Positions 18,351-26,064 of a DNA stretch of 64,000 bases are shown piece after piece (position 1 is the stretch's first letter; every line of letters starts with the position of its first letter). Below the pieces are notes generated by a model. It ran no database searches and was not told where the DNA came from. It was given only the letters and a program-made list of their open reading frames with translations. Both the position numbers and the translations under genes were made by a program. The stretch is from ASV31 sp965229765 (lineage in GTDB: Bacteria; Pseudomonadota; Alphaproteobacteria; Rhodobacterales; Rhodobacteraceae): assembly GCA_965229765.1 (NCBI GenBank), contig CBDDJT010000002.1, positions 620,001 through 684,000 on the forward strand. Reading direction: 5' to 3'.

Positions 18351-19624
18351 GCACCATCATAGACATCCACGCCCGAGAGATTCTCGACAGCCGGGGCAAC
18401 CCCACCGTCGAGGTCGACGTGGTCCTCGAAGACGGCTCGCTGGGCCGCGCCGCCGTGCCGTCGGGCGCGTCCACCGGTGCGCACGAGGCCGTCGAACGCC
18501 GCGATGGCGACAAGGCGCGCTACAAGGGCAAGGGCGTGCTCGAGGCCGTGGCCGCCGTCAACGGCGAGATCGCAGAGGGCCTCGTCGGCATAGACGCCAC
18601 CGAGCAAGAGGCGATTGACGCCGCCATGATCGAGATGGACGGCACGCCGAACAAGGGCCGGCTGGGCGCCAACGCCATCCTCGGCGTGTCGCTGGCCGCC
18701 GCCAAGGCCGCCGCGGAATTCACCGCTCAGCCGCTGTTTCGCTATGTCGGCGGCACCGCCGCGCGGGTCCTGCCGGTGCCGATGATGAACATCATCAACG
18801 GCGGCGAACACGCCGACAACCCCATCGACATCCAGGAATTCATGATCATGCCGGTGTCCGCGCCAAGCATCGCCGAGGCGGTGCGCATGGGGTCGGAAGT
18901 GTTCCATACGTTGAAGTCAGAGTTGACAAGTGCCGGACTGTCCACGGGCATCGGCGATGAGGGCGGCTTTGCCCCCAACATCAATTCTACCCGCGATGCG
19001 CTTGATTTCATTTTGAAAGCAGTAGAGAAGGCAGGCTATAAACCGGCCGAGGACATCATGCTGGCGCTGGATTGCGCCTCGACCGAATACTACCGCGATG
19101 GCAGATATGTGCTATCGGGTGAGGGCAAGTCACTGACCTCGGAAGAGAATGTGGCCTACCTTTCCGCGCTTGTGGCAGACTATCCCATCCTGTCGATCGA
19201 GGACGGCATGGCCGAGGACGACTGGGACGGCTGGATCGCCCTGACAGAGGCGCTGGGCGGCAAGGTGCAGCTTGTGGGCGACGACCTGTTCGTCACCAAC
19301 CCCGACCGTCTGGCCGACGGCATCGCGCGCGGCGCGGGCAACTCGCTTCTGGTCAAGGTGAACCAGATCGGCACCCTGTCCGAAACGCTGGAGGCGGTGA
19401 ACATGGCCCACCGCGCCCGCTTTACCAGCGTGATGAGCCACCGTTCGGGCGAGACAGAGGACGCCACCATCGCCGACCTCGCCGTCGCCACGAACTGCGG
19501 CCAGATCAAGACCGGCAGCCTCGCGCGGTCCGACCGGCTGGCGAAATACAACCAGCTGATCCGCATCGAGGAGATGCTGGGCGAAACCGCCCGCTACGCC
19601 GGCCGCGACATCCTGCGGGGATAG
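18347..19624 (+). CDS. eno: Enolase (phosphopyruvate hydratase)
   Basis: Mg-dependent interconversion of 2-phosphoglycerate and phosphoenolpyruvate; cytosolic. Conserved elements are 'EILDSRGNPTVEVDV', the mobile loop 'PSGASTGAHEA', 'GDEGGFAPNI' (catalytic Glu), metal ligand Asp/Glu in 'MLALDCASTEYY' and 'LSIEDGMAEDDWDG', the catalytic Lys in 'LLVKVNQIGTLSET' and 'VMSHRSGETED'. Length, 425 residues, is standard. It overlaps the preceding transporter by ATGA. From about 18,900 to 19,200 the codon use shifts to more A/T at third positions than the rest of the gene, with no change in protein conservation. Confidence 0.98.
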   Translation: MSTIIDIHAREILDSRGNPTVEVDVVLEDGSLGRAAVPSGASTGAHEAVERRDGDKARYKGKGVLEAVAAVNGEIAEGLVGIDATEQEAIDAAMIEMDGTPNKGRLGANAILGVSLAAAKAAAEFTAQPLFRYVGGTAARVLPVPMMNIINGGEHADNPIDIQEFMIMPVSAPSIAEAVRMGSEVFHTLKSELTSAGLSTGIGDEGGFAPNINSTRDALDFILKAVEKAGYKPAEDIMLALDCASTEYYRDGRYVLSGEGKSLTSEENVAYLSALVADYPILSIEDGMAEDDWDGWIALTEALGGKVQLVGDDLFVTNPDRLADGIARGAGNSLLVKVNQIGTLSETLEAVNMAHRARFTSVMSHRSGETEDATIADLAVATNCGQIKTGSLARSDRLAKYNQLIRIEEMLGETARYAGRDILRG

Positions 19625-19692
19625 GCACCGGGGGCCGGGATCGTCGCGGCGGTCCCGGCCCGCCCCGCCACACCGGAACGGAACCCGACACC

Positions 19693-20118
19693 ATGACCGC
19701 CGACGACATCATCGCCACCCTGAACCTTCAGCCCCACCCCGAAGGCGGCTGGTTCGCCGAAACCTGGCGGGCCGATGCCGCGCCGGGCGAACGCGCCGCG
19801 GGCACCGCCATCTATTTCCTGCTGAAGGCGGGCGAGCGCAGCCACTGGCACCGCGTCGATGCCGCCGAGGTCTGGCACCACTACGCCGGTGCCCCCCTGC
19901 TGCTGGAGATCGCCGAAACCGCCGCCGGCCCCGCCGTGCCGCACATCCTCGGCCCCGATCTGGCCTATGGCGCACGCCCGCAGGCGCTGGTTCCGCCGGG
20001 CCACTGGCAGGCCGCCCGCAGCACCGGCGACTACACGCTGGTCGGCTGCACCGTATCGCCCGGCTTCGAGTTTTCCGGCTTCGAACTGGCCGCCCCCGGC
20101 TTCGACATCCCCCGATGA
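19693..20118 (+). CDS. DUF985 cupin protein
   Basis: Small cupin of the DUF985 (cupin_5) family; no reaction is established for this branch. The family signature is visible from the N-terminus, 'LNLQPHPEGGWFAETWR', through 'GTAIYFLLKAGERSHWHRVD' and 'AEVWHHYAGAPLLL', where His residues could bind a metal. The last third contains 'VGCTVSPGFEFSGFEL', the second cupin motif. Its 141 residues match the family. The start follows GGAACGGAA. Its stop overlaps the rarD start (ATGA), suggesting co-translation with the permease. Confidence 0.88.
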   Translation: MTADDIIATLNLQPHPEGGWFAETWRADAAPGERAAGTAIYFLLKAGERSHWHRVDAAEVWHHYAGAPLLLEIAETAAGPAVPHILGPDLAYGARPQALVPPGHWQAARSTGDYTLVGCTVSPGFEFSGFELAAPGFDIPR

Positions 20119-21026
20119 CCGCCCGCCCGGCGCCGGCGCAGCTCAACGAGGACACACCCGCAGGCTTCGCCTTTGGGGTATCGGCCTACATGCTCTGGGG
20201 GTTCCTGCCGATCTACATGAAATGGCTGTCCCACATCCCCCCGGTCGAGGTCGTGGCCCACCGGGTGCTCTGGTCCCTGCCCGTGGCGCTGCTGGTGGTT
20301 TTTGCCTCTGGCCGCACCGCTGACCTGCGCGCCGCCCTGCGCACGCCCTCGATGCTGCGCATGGCTGTGGTGACGGCGGGGCTCGTATCGCTGAACTGGG
20401 GCGTCTACGTCTGGGCCATCGTGACCGATCACGCGCTTGATGCCGCGCTGGGCTATTACATCAACCCGCTCTTCAGCATCCTCCTCGGCGCCGTCCTGCT
20501 CAAGGAACGGTTGGCCCCGCGCCAATGGGCGGCCATCGCGCTCGCCGCGCTTGCCGTCGCGGTCCTGACGGTCGAGGCCGGCCGCCTGCCCGTCGCCGCC
20601 CTTGCGCTGACGCTGACCTGGGGCTTCTACGCGTTCTTCCGCAAGACCCTGCCCATCGGCCCCAACCAGGGCTTCGCGCTCGAGGTCATGCTCTTGACGC
20701 CGCCCGCTCTGGCGGTGCTGGCCTGGTACATCTCGCAAGGCACCGCGCATTTCGCCATCACGCCCGCCGATACGTGGCTTCTGATCGGCACCGGCGCGGT
20801 CACCGCCGTCCCGCTTATCGTCTACGGGAACGCCGCCAAGCGGCTGCGCCTGACCACCATCGGCATCCTGCAATACATCGCGCCGACGCTGATCTTCCTC
20901 GTCGCCGTCTTCGTCTTCGGTGAAGAGATCGGCCGCGGCCGGATGATCGCCTTTCCGCTGATCTGGGCCGCGCTGATCCTCTACACGTCCGAGGTGCTCA
21001 GGGCCCGTCGGGCGCGGGCGCGCTAA
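20115..21026 (+). CDS. rarD: RarD-type EamA permease
   Basis: Inner-membrane protein of the RarD subfamily of EamA transporters, with about ten helices. Diagnostic segments are 'GVSAYMLWGFLPIYMKWLSH', 'VEVVAHRVLWSLPVALL', 'LNWGVYVWAIVTDHALDAAL' and 'ALGYYINPLFSILLGAVLL', followed by 'TIGILQYIAPTLIFLVAVFV'. The name comes from chloramphenicol-sensitivity annotation in other bacteria; the physiological substrate is unknown. ATGA overlap with the cupin gene. Its 3' end overlaps the convergent anmK gene by 29 bp (20998-21026), so both stops lie inside the partner's coding sequence. Confidence 0.9.
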   Translation: MTARPAPAQLNEDTPAGFAFGVSAYMLWGFLPIYMKWLSHIPPVEVVAHRVLWSLPVALLVVFASGRTADLRAALRTPSMLRMAVVTAGLVSLNWGVYVWAIVTDHALDAALGYYINPLFSILLGAVLLKERLAPRQWAAIALAALAVAVLTVEAGRLPVAALALTLTWGFYAFFRKTLPIGPNQGFALEVMLLTPPALAVLAWYISQGTAHFAITPADTWLLIGTGAVTAVPLIVYGNAAKRLRLTTIGILQYIAPTLIFLVAVFVFGEEIGRGRMIAFPLIWAALILYTSEVLRARRARAR

Positions 21027-22107
21027 GCGTCCCGCCGCCCACCGCCGCGCTGACACCGGTGGTGCCCGGCCCGCTGGTCGGCAGGCCCCGCGCCACCCGC
21101 ACGGCGAGATAGGCAAAGGCCTGCGCCTCCAGCATGTCGCCGTCCAGCCCCACGTCCTCCACCGGCGCCAGCGGGCAGGCCAGCGCATCGGCCAGCATCC
21201 CCATCAGCACCGGGTTGCGCCGCCCGCCCCCGGTGACCAGCACCCGCTCTGGTACCTCGGGGCAATGCTCCATCCCCGCCGCCACCGACCGCGCGGCAAT
21301 GGCCGTCAGTGTCGCCGCGGCATCGGCGTCGGGCAGCCCCGCCACCAGCCCCGGCAGATCGGGAAACCCGTTCCGGTCCAGTGACTTGGGCGGCATCCGC
21401 CGGAAATACCCCTGCGCCAGGAACCGCGCCACCACGCTCTCGTCCACCGCGCCCGCCGCCGCCAGCGCCCCATCCCGGTCACAGTCCGCCCCCAGCCGCA
21501 CCCGCACCAGGTCGTCGATCGGCGCATTCGCGGGCCCCGTGTCGAAGGCCAGGCAGGCCCCCGGCGCCTCGGGCCCCGGCCGGGCCGGATCGACCCATGT
21601 CAGGTTCCCCACCCCGCCAAGGTTCAGGAAGGCCAGCGGCGCAACGGCCCCCACATGCCGGGCGCAGGCGAAATGGAAGAACGGCGCCAGCGGCGCGCCC
21701 TCGCCCCCCAGCGCCACGTCGGCGCTGCGGAAGTCCCAGGCCACCGGCACCCCCAGCACGCTGGCCAGAACCTGCCCGTCGCCCGTCTGGTGCGTGCCGC
21801 GCCCGCGCGGATCATGCGCCAGCGTCTGGCCGTGAAACCCCACGATCGCCGCGCCCTCGAAGCGCGACAGCAATTCGGCATGGGCGGTCTCGACCACCTC
21901 GGCGGCGGCCGAAACGCCCGCCTCTCCGGGCCAGCGGCCCAGCGCGGCGCGCAACACCGCGCGCTCGTCGGGCGCATAGGGCCGGTAGGCCGATTGCCCG
22001 AAGGCCTCGATCCCCACGCCGTCGGTCAGAACCATCGCCGCGTCCACCCCGTCAAGCGAGGTGCCCGACATCGCGCCAAGCGCCCAGACCGGCCCCGCGA
22101 TCTTCAT
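20998..22107 (-). CDS. anmK: Anhydro-N-acetylmuramic acid kinase
   Basis: Phosphorylates and hydrolyses 1,6-anhydroMurNAc to MurNAc-6-phosphate in peptidoglycan recycling; ASKHA-fold cytosolic enzyme. The N-terminal 'ALGAMSGTSLDGVDAAMV' is the family signature. It is followed by 'VGFHGQTLAHDPRGRGTHQT', 'VAWDFRSADVALGGEGAPL', 'LNLGGVGNLTWV', 'LAFDTGPANAPIDDLV' and 'VLVTGGGRRNPVLM'. The start at 22107 gives the usual 'MKIAGPVWALG'. It is divergent from tyrS with 65 bp between them, the same pairing seen in other Rhodobacterales. The tail overlaps rarD. Confidence 0.94.
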   Translation of the reverse strand: MKIAGPVWALGAMSGTSLDGVDAAMVLTDGVGIEAFGQSAYRPYAPDERAVLRAALGRWPGEAGVSAAAEVVETAHAELLSRFEGAAIVGFHGQTLAHDPRGRGTHQTGDGQVLASVLGVPVAWDFRSADVALGGEGAPLAPFFHFACARHVGAVAPLAFLNLGGVGNLTWVDPARPGPEAPGACLAFDTGPANAPIDDLVRVRLGADCDRDGALAAAGAVDESVVARFLAQGYFRRMPPKSLDRNGFPDLPGLVAGLPDADAAATLTAIAARSVAAGMEHCPEVPERVLVTGGGRRNPVLMGMLADALACPLAPVEDVGLDGDMLEAQAFAYLAVRVARGLPTSGPGTTGVSAAVGGGTLSAPAPDGP

Positions 22108-22172
22108 GCCTTTCCTCCTGACCGGTGCCCGGTTATAGACCGTTCCGGACCCGCAGAATGGACCCAAACCCC

Positions 22173-23426
22173 ATGACCTACCACCCGAAATCGGATTTCC
22201 TGCACGTGATGCTGGCGCGCGGCTACCTTGCCGACTGCACCGATCTGCAGGGCCTTGACGAGGCGCTGATCGCGGGGGTCGTGCCGGCCTATATTGGCTA
22301 TGACGCCACGGCGAAATCGCTGCATGTCGGGCACCTTCTGAACGTGATGATGCTGCGCTGGCTGCAAAAGACGGGGCACAAGCCGATCACGCTGATGGGC
22401 GGCGGCACCACCAAGGTGGGCGATCCCAGCTTCCGCGCCGACGAACGCCCGCTGCTGACGGCCCAGGCCATCGACGCCAACATCGACAGCATGAAGCAGG
22501 TCTTCGCGAAGTACCTCGCCTACGGCGACGGCGCCTCGGACGCGCTGATGCTCAACAACGCCGAATGGCTCGACGGGCTGAACTACCTGGAATTCCTGCG
22601 CGACATCGGGCGGCATTTCTCGGTCAACCGGATGCTGTCCTTCGAGTCGGTGAAGTCGCGGCTCGACCGCGAGCAATCGCTGTCCTTCCTCGAATTCAAC
22701 TACATGATCCTGCAGGCCTACGACTTCCTGGAACTGAACCGCCGCTACGGCTGCCTTCTGCAGATGGGCGGGTCCGACCAGTGGGGCAACATCGTCAACG
22801 GCATCGACCTGACGCGCCGGGTGCTGGATCACGAGATCTACGGGCTCACCTCGCCGCTTCTGACCACCGCGGACGGGCGCAAGATGGGCAAGTCCGAGGG
22901 CGGCGCGGTCTGGCTGAACGCCGACATGCTGTCGCCTTACGAATTCTGGCAGTTCTGGCGCAACACCATGGACGCCGACGTCGGCCGTTTCCTGAAACTC
23001 TACACCGAACTGCCGGTGGACGAATGCGACCGGCTGGGCGCGCTCGCCGGGGCAGAGGTCAACGAGGCCAAGATCGTGCTCGCCAACGCGGTGACCACGC
23101 TCTGCCACGGCGCCGGGGCGGCAGAGGCGGCAGAGGCCACCGCGCGCGAGGTCTTCGAGAAAGGCGGCGTGGGCGACGACCTGCCAACGCTGGCGCTCGA
23201 TCCGGCCGAGGTGGCCGACGGCATCTCGGTGGTGCAGCTCATCGTCCGCTCGGGGCTGGCGAAGACGGGGAAAGAGGCCAAGCGCCTCATCGCCGACAAC
23301 GGCGCCCGGCTGAACGACGCGCCCCTGACCGACGCGGGCCTCCTGATCTCGGCAGGCGATCTCGCCGAACCGCTCAAGCTCTCGGCCGGCAAGAAGCGCC
23401 ACGCGCTCGTCACCCTGCGCGGCTGA
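22173..23426 (+). CDS. tyrS: Tyrosyl-tRNA synthetase
   Basis: Class I aminoacyl-tRNA synthetase that charges tRNA-Tyr. The HIGH-equivalent motif is 'KSLHVGHLLNVMMLRW' and the KMSKS-equivalent is 'DGRKMGKSEGGAVWL'. Tyrosine and ATP contacts are seen in 'YDFLELNRRYGCLLQMGGSD' and 'SDQWGNIVNGIDL'. A C-terminal S4-like RNA-binding domain covers residues 350-417 ('AKRLIADNGARLNDAPL'). ATG 22173 gives 'MTYHPKSDFLHVM', the typical start; ATG 22158 is in frame just upstream. The gene is followed by a 311-bp non-coding region rich in palindromes. Confidence 0.96.
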   Translation: MTYHPKSDFLHVMLARGYLADCTDLQGLDEALIAGVVPAYIGYDATAKSLHVGHLLNVMMLRWLQKTGHKPITLMGGGTTKVGDPSFRADERPLLTAQAIDANIDSMKQVFAKYLAYGDGASDALMLNNAEWLDGLNYLEFLRDIGRHFSVNRMLSFESVKSRLDREQSLSFLEFNYMILQAYDFLELNRRYGCLLQMGGSDQWGNIVNGIDLTRRVLDHEIYGLTSPLLTTADGRKMGKSEGGAVWLNADMLSPYEFWQFWRNTMDADVGRFLKLYTELPVDECDRLGALAGAEVNEAKIVLANAVTTLCHGAGAAEAAEATAREVFEKGGVGDDLPTLALDPAEVADGISVVQLIVRSGLAKTGKEAKRLIADNGARLNDAPLTDAGLLISAGDLAEPLKLSAGKKRHALVTLRG

Positions 23427-23435
23427 CAGCCCGCA

Positions 23436-23457
23436 CTTCTTCTGTTCGGAAATACTC
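23436..23457. repeat. Dispersed 22-bp intergenic motif, copy 1
   Basis: The motif starts CTTCTTCTGTT and ends GAAATACTC. It lies 10 bp after the tyrS stop and just before a GC-rich hairpin. A second copy with 20 of 22 identical bases lies at 29984-30005, in the same position relative to the fba stop and another hairpin. The role is unknown; the placement suggests transcript 3' ends or post-transcriptional processing. Confidence 0.7.
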
Positions 23458-23468
23458 CCGCCGGAGGC

Positions 23469-23485
23469 ACGCGCCGCAGGCGCGT
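23469..23485 (+). terminator. Hairpin after tyrS
   Basis: A perfect 7-bp inverted repeat (ACGCGCC, 3-base loop GCA, GGCGCGT) followed by TTCTTCC. It lies 43 bp after the tyrS stop and is a reasonable terminator, though the T-tract is interrupted by C. Confidence 0.55.
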
Positions 23486-23533
23486 TCTTCCCGGTCCGCC
23501 AGCCTCGCCACCAAGCGGGCAAGTCCCTTTGGC

Positions 23534-23598
23534 GAACGCGGCGCGCGCCGCGTTCCGCCGCGCGGCACCCGCGCGGCCAAGGCTGTTGCAACAGCCTT
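23534..23598. repeat. Two perfect palindromes between tyrS and the DUF3179 gene
   Basis: The first palindrome, 23534-23555, has 11-bp arms (GAACGCGGCGC and its complement) with no spacer. The second, 23579-23598, has 10-bp arms (AAGGCTGTTG and its complement) with no spacer. Both are exact. No coding sequence that I can support overlaps them on either strand. They lie between the tyrS hairpin and the 11-bp repeat array, making the 311-bp gap 23427-23737 unusually structured. I cannot assign a function; a remnant of a small mobile repeat or a cluster of protein-binding sites are both possible. Confidence 0.75.
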
Positions 23599-23651
23599 GC
23601 ACCCGGACACCACCGCGCGCCCTGTTCACCCCGCACGGCGGGCAGCTCCGC

Positions 23652-23690
23652 GCCGACGCGATGCCGACATTTCGCCGACATCATGCCGAA
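23652..23690. repeat. Four-unit repeat of GCCGAC with exact 11-bp period, array 1
   Basis: GCCGAC begins at 23652, 23663 and 23674, and the near copy GCCGAA at 23685, so the cores repeat every 11 bp. Flanking bases within each unit also tend to match (T or C before the core; ATTT or ATCA after it). A second array with the same four-unit, 11-bp architecture is at 59265-59303. The period is close to one helical turn, placing all cores on the same DNA face. It lies 48 bp from the stop of the convergent DUF3179 gene. Confidence 0.8.
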
Positions 23691-23737
23691 GGGCCGGACT
23701 CCAGCCTGTTCAAAGCGTTAACCCCCGATTCGCGGGC

Positions 23738-24706
23738 CTACTCCAGCATCCACTCGCCATCCGGCCAGAAGGCGTGGAAGGCGAAGGCGAACATCACGTC
23801 ATGGGCCACATCGCGCCCGCCCGCGTCGCGCACCCGGATCGTGCCCACCTCCCTGCCCGCGCCAATGTCCGCGGTGTCCAGCGCCGAGGCCTGGCCCTCG
23901 GTCCAGCTTATCGTCACCCCCGCCTCGGTCACCTCGCCCGCATCCGCCAGCCGCTCGACCGGCCAGGCACGACCCTCGACGCGGACCACCCGGGCCAGGG
24001 CGGGGATGCCATGGGGCGGCATCTCTCCGTTGTAAAGAAACGGTTTTCTGGAACTGTCGTAGGTCACATACGGATTGCGCCCGTAGCTGCGCGGCCAGTT
24101 CGGCTGGTCCATCACCAGCCCGTCGGGATTGCGCGCGGCGAACTCCTGCCAGCTTTCCATCCAGCTTGGGATCTGGGTCAGCGCGACGCCCGTCATTTCG
24201 CCCACGATCCCCTCGCCGATGGCCTGCTGCCACCAGCTTTCTGTCTCGCGGTCGTACATCACCATGTCGGAATTGCGCAGCTTGCCCGACACGCCGAAAC
24301 TCAGCACCCGTCCCTCCACGCGCCGGTCGAAGGTAGGGCCAGAGTTGCACAGGGGGCAGAAGGTGACCGCCACCGGCACCTCGCCGATCACATCATTTGC
24401 GATCTCGTGCCAGGTCAGATACCGGATCGGGTAGGCGCGCGGCGTCTCGCCCTCCAGTTCCACGGCGATCACCGGCTCGCGCGGGGCCAGCCGGGTTTCC
24501 CCGGAAACCGAGACAAAGGCGGGATCGTCGAGCGCCGGGATGCCGTCCTTGGGCGGGCCGCCCGACAGGATCTCGCCCCAGTTCCCGATGCTGGTGTTGC
24601 CGAAATCCGTGTCCGGCCATTCGTTCTTCCAGAACGACGGCTCGGCCAACGCGGCGGTCGCGCTGGCCGCAAGAAAGGCAGCGGCAAGAAGCGGTTTCAG
24701 GGGCAT
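23738..24706 (-). CDS. DUF3179 domain-containing exported protein
   Basis: A signal peptide (residues 1-21, ending 'TAALAEP') leads a periplasmic DUF3179 domain. The family hallmark 'VTFCPLCNSGPTFDRRVEG', with its two Cys, is present, along with 'YPIRYLTWHEIANDVIG', 'SFGVSGKLRNSDMVMYDRET' and 'WWQQAIGEGIVG'. No enzymatic function is established; the Cys pair suggests a metal or redox site, but that is inference. Length, 322 residues, is normal. It converges with tyrS and lies 85 bp before a cyclophilin on the same strand, though the gap makes separate transcription likely. Confidence 0.88.
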   Translation of the reverse strand: MPLKPLLAAAFLAASATAALAEPSFWKNEWPDTDFGNTSIGNWGEILSGGPPKDGIPALDDPAFVSVSGETRLAPREPVIAVELEGETPRAYPIRYLTWHEIANDVIGEVPVAVTFCPLCNSGPTFDRRVEGRVLSFGVSGKLRNSDMVMYDRETESWWQQAIGEGIVGEMTGVALTQIPSWMESWQEFAARNPDGLVMDQPNWPRSYGRNPYVTYDSSRKPFLYNGEMPPHGIPALARVVRVEGRAWPVERLADAGEVTEAGVTISWTEGQASALDTADIGAGREVGTIRVRDAGGRDVAHDVMFAFAFHAFWPDGEWMLE

Positions 24707-24791
24707 GTGCAGTCCTCCGGGCAGGGTTGCCGAAATCGTGGCAGACCTGCCCGGCCGCGCATAGCCCCCATCACGGGGTCTTTACGGGGCG

Positions 24792-25436
24792 TCAGTCGCG
24801 CAGGGTGACCGACGCCATTGTGTCGGGTTCACCGATCACCGCCCCGTTGGGCCCTTCGCCCCGCTTGATCGCGTCGACGATCTCCATCCCTTCGACCACC
24901 TGACCGATGGCGGTATAGCTGCCGTCCAGATGCGGGGCGGGCGCGAACATGATGAAGAACTGGCTGTTGGCGCTGTCGGGGCTTTGCGCCCTGGCCATGC
25001 CGACGATGCCGCGCGCGAACCCGATGTCCGAGAACTCGGCCGGCAGATCGGGCAGGTCGGACCCGCCCGTGCCCGCGCGGCGCAGGTCCTGCCCGATGCG
25101 TCCGAACTGCACATCCCCGGTCTGGGCCATGAAACCCTCGATCACCCGGTGAAACACCACGTTGTCATAGGCTCCGTCACGCGCGAGCGCGACAAGCCGC
25201 TCCGCGTGGCGCGGCGCCGCCTGCGCGAAGAGGTCGATCGTGACCGTGCCAGAGGCCTGCCCGGCGATGGCGATATCCAGATACGGCCCGGGTTCATCGT
25301 CGGCAGGGGCCTGCGTCACCGGAGAGGGCGCAGGCGCAGGCACGGGCGGCCCAGGGCGCAGGAAGACAAAGGCGGCGGCCAGCACCGCCAGCCCGACGAT
25401 CGCCAGAGCCAGCGGGAGCCCAAGCCCCTTAGGCAT
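24792..25436 (-). CDS. Membrane-anchored cyclophilin-type peptidyl-prolyl isomerase
   Basis: An N-terminal hydrophobic anchor (residues 5-26, 'LGLPLALAIVGLAVLAAAFV') and a Pro-rich linker lead a cyclophilin domain at about residues 50-214. Active-site segments are 'DNVVFHRVIEGFMAQTGD', with the catalytic Arg in FHRVI, and 'SANSQFFIMFAPAPHLDGSY'. It is predicted to be a periplasmic isomerase tethered to the inner membrane, or exported if the anchor is cleaved. The start overlaps the end of the next cyclophilin gene by 8 bp, so the two form one transcript; together they look like a cytosolic/exported pair that arose by duplication. Confidence 0.92.
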   Translation of the reverse strand: MPKGLGLPLALAIVGLAVLAAAFVFLRPGPPVPAPAPSPVTQAPADDEPGPYLDIAIAGQASGTVTIDLFAQAAPRHAERLVALARDGAYDNVVFHRVIEGFMAQTGDVQFGRIGQDLRRAGTGGSDLPDLPAEFSDIGFARGIVGMARAQSPDSANSQFFIMFAPAPHLDGSYTAIGQVVEGMEIVDAIKRGEGPNGAVIGEPDTMASVTLRD

Positions 25437-25935
25437 CGGCGGCCACCTTGACCGAAATCATGCGGTCGGGGGTCGCCGGCGGCTCACCACGCGTGATCGC
25501 ATCCACGTGTTCCATCCCAGCAATCACGCGGCCATAGACGGTGTATTGCCCGTTCAGGAAGTGGTTGTCGCCAAAGTTGATGAAGAACTGCGAATTGGCA
25601 CTGTTGGGGTTTTGCGAGCGCGCGGCGCCCAGCGTGCCCCGGTCATGCGGCAGCTTGGAGAATTCTGCCGGCAGATCGGGCATGTCCGAGGATCCCGTGC
25701 CGGCACGGCGCAGGTTGAAATCCTTCTCGGCGTTGCCGTGGGCGACGTCGCCGGTCTGCGCCATGAAGCCCTCGATCACCCGGTGGAACACCACGTTGTC
25801 ATAGGCCCCGGCGCGGGCCAGTTCCTTCATGCGCTCGACATGTTTCGGTGCGACATCGGGCAGAAGCTGAATTGTGACGGTGCCGCCCGTCAGTTCCATG
25901 AGGATGGTGTTTTCGGGGTCGGTGATCTCGGCCAT
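25429..25935 (-). CDS. ppiB: Cyclophilin-type peptidyl-prolyl cis-trans isomerase
   Basis: Cytosolic single-domain cyclophilin of 168 residues with no signal peptide. Active-site motifs 'DNVVFHRVIEGFMAQTGD' and 'SANSQFFINFGDNHFLNGQY' are intact; the Arg of FHRVI and the Phe and Gln of QFF are the catalytic and substrate-binding residues. It is the first gene of a two-gene transcript with the membrane-anchored paralogue downstream, overlapping it by 8 bp. It is divergent from pgk; the 129-bp gap must hold both promoters. The protein probably assists folding of cytosolic proteins with proline isomerisation steps. Confidence 0.95.
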   Translation of the reverse strand: MAEITDPENTILMELTGGTVTIQLLPDVAPKHVERMKELARAGAYDNVVFHRVIEGFMAQTGDVAHGNAEKDFNLRRAGTGSSDMPDLPAEFSKLPHDRGTLGAARSQNPNSANSQFFINFGDNHFLNGQYTVYGRVIAGMEHVDAITRGEPPATPDRMISVKVAADA

Positions 25936-26064
25936 GGGAAACTCCTGTCTTGGGTCGGCGGGACCCTAGTCGGCACCGCGTTCAAGGAAAAGGGCAAAGC
26001 GGCACAGACCTTGACGTGTCACCCAGGATTGAGTGGAAAGGGCGCGCGCAAAGGAGGCCGCGAC

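Noticed and set aside
25240..26064. N-terminal extension of pgk by 275 codons
   Set aside because: It would overlap both cyclophilin genes; the true start has AAAGGAGG and the normal PGK N-terminus.
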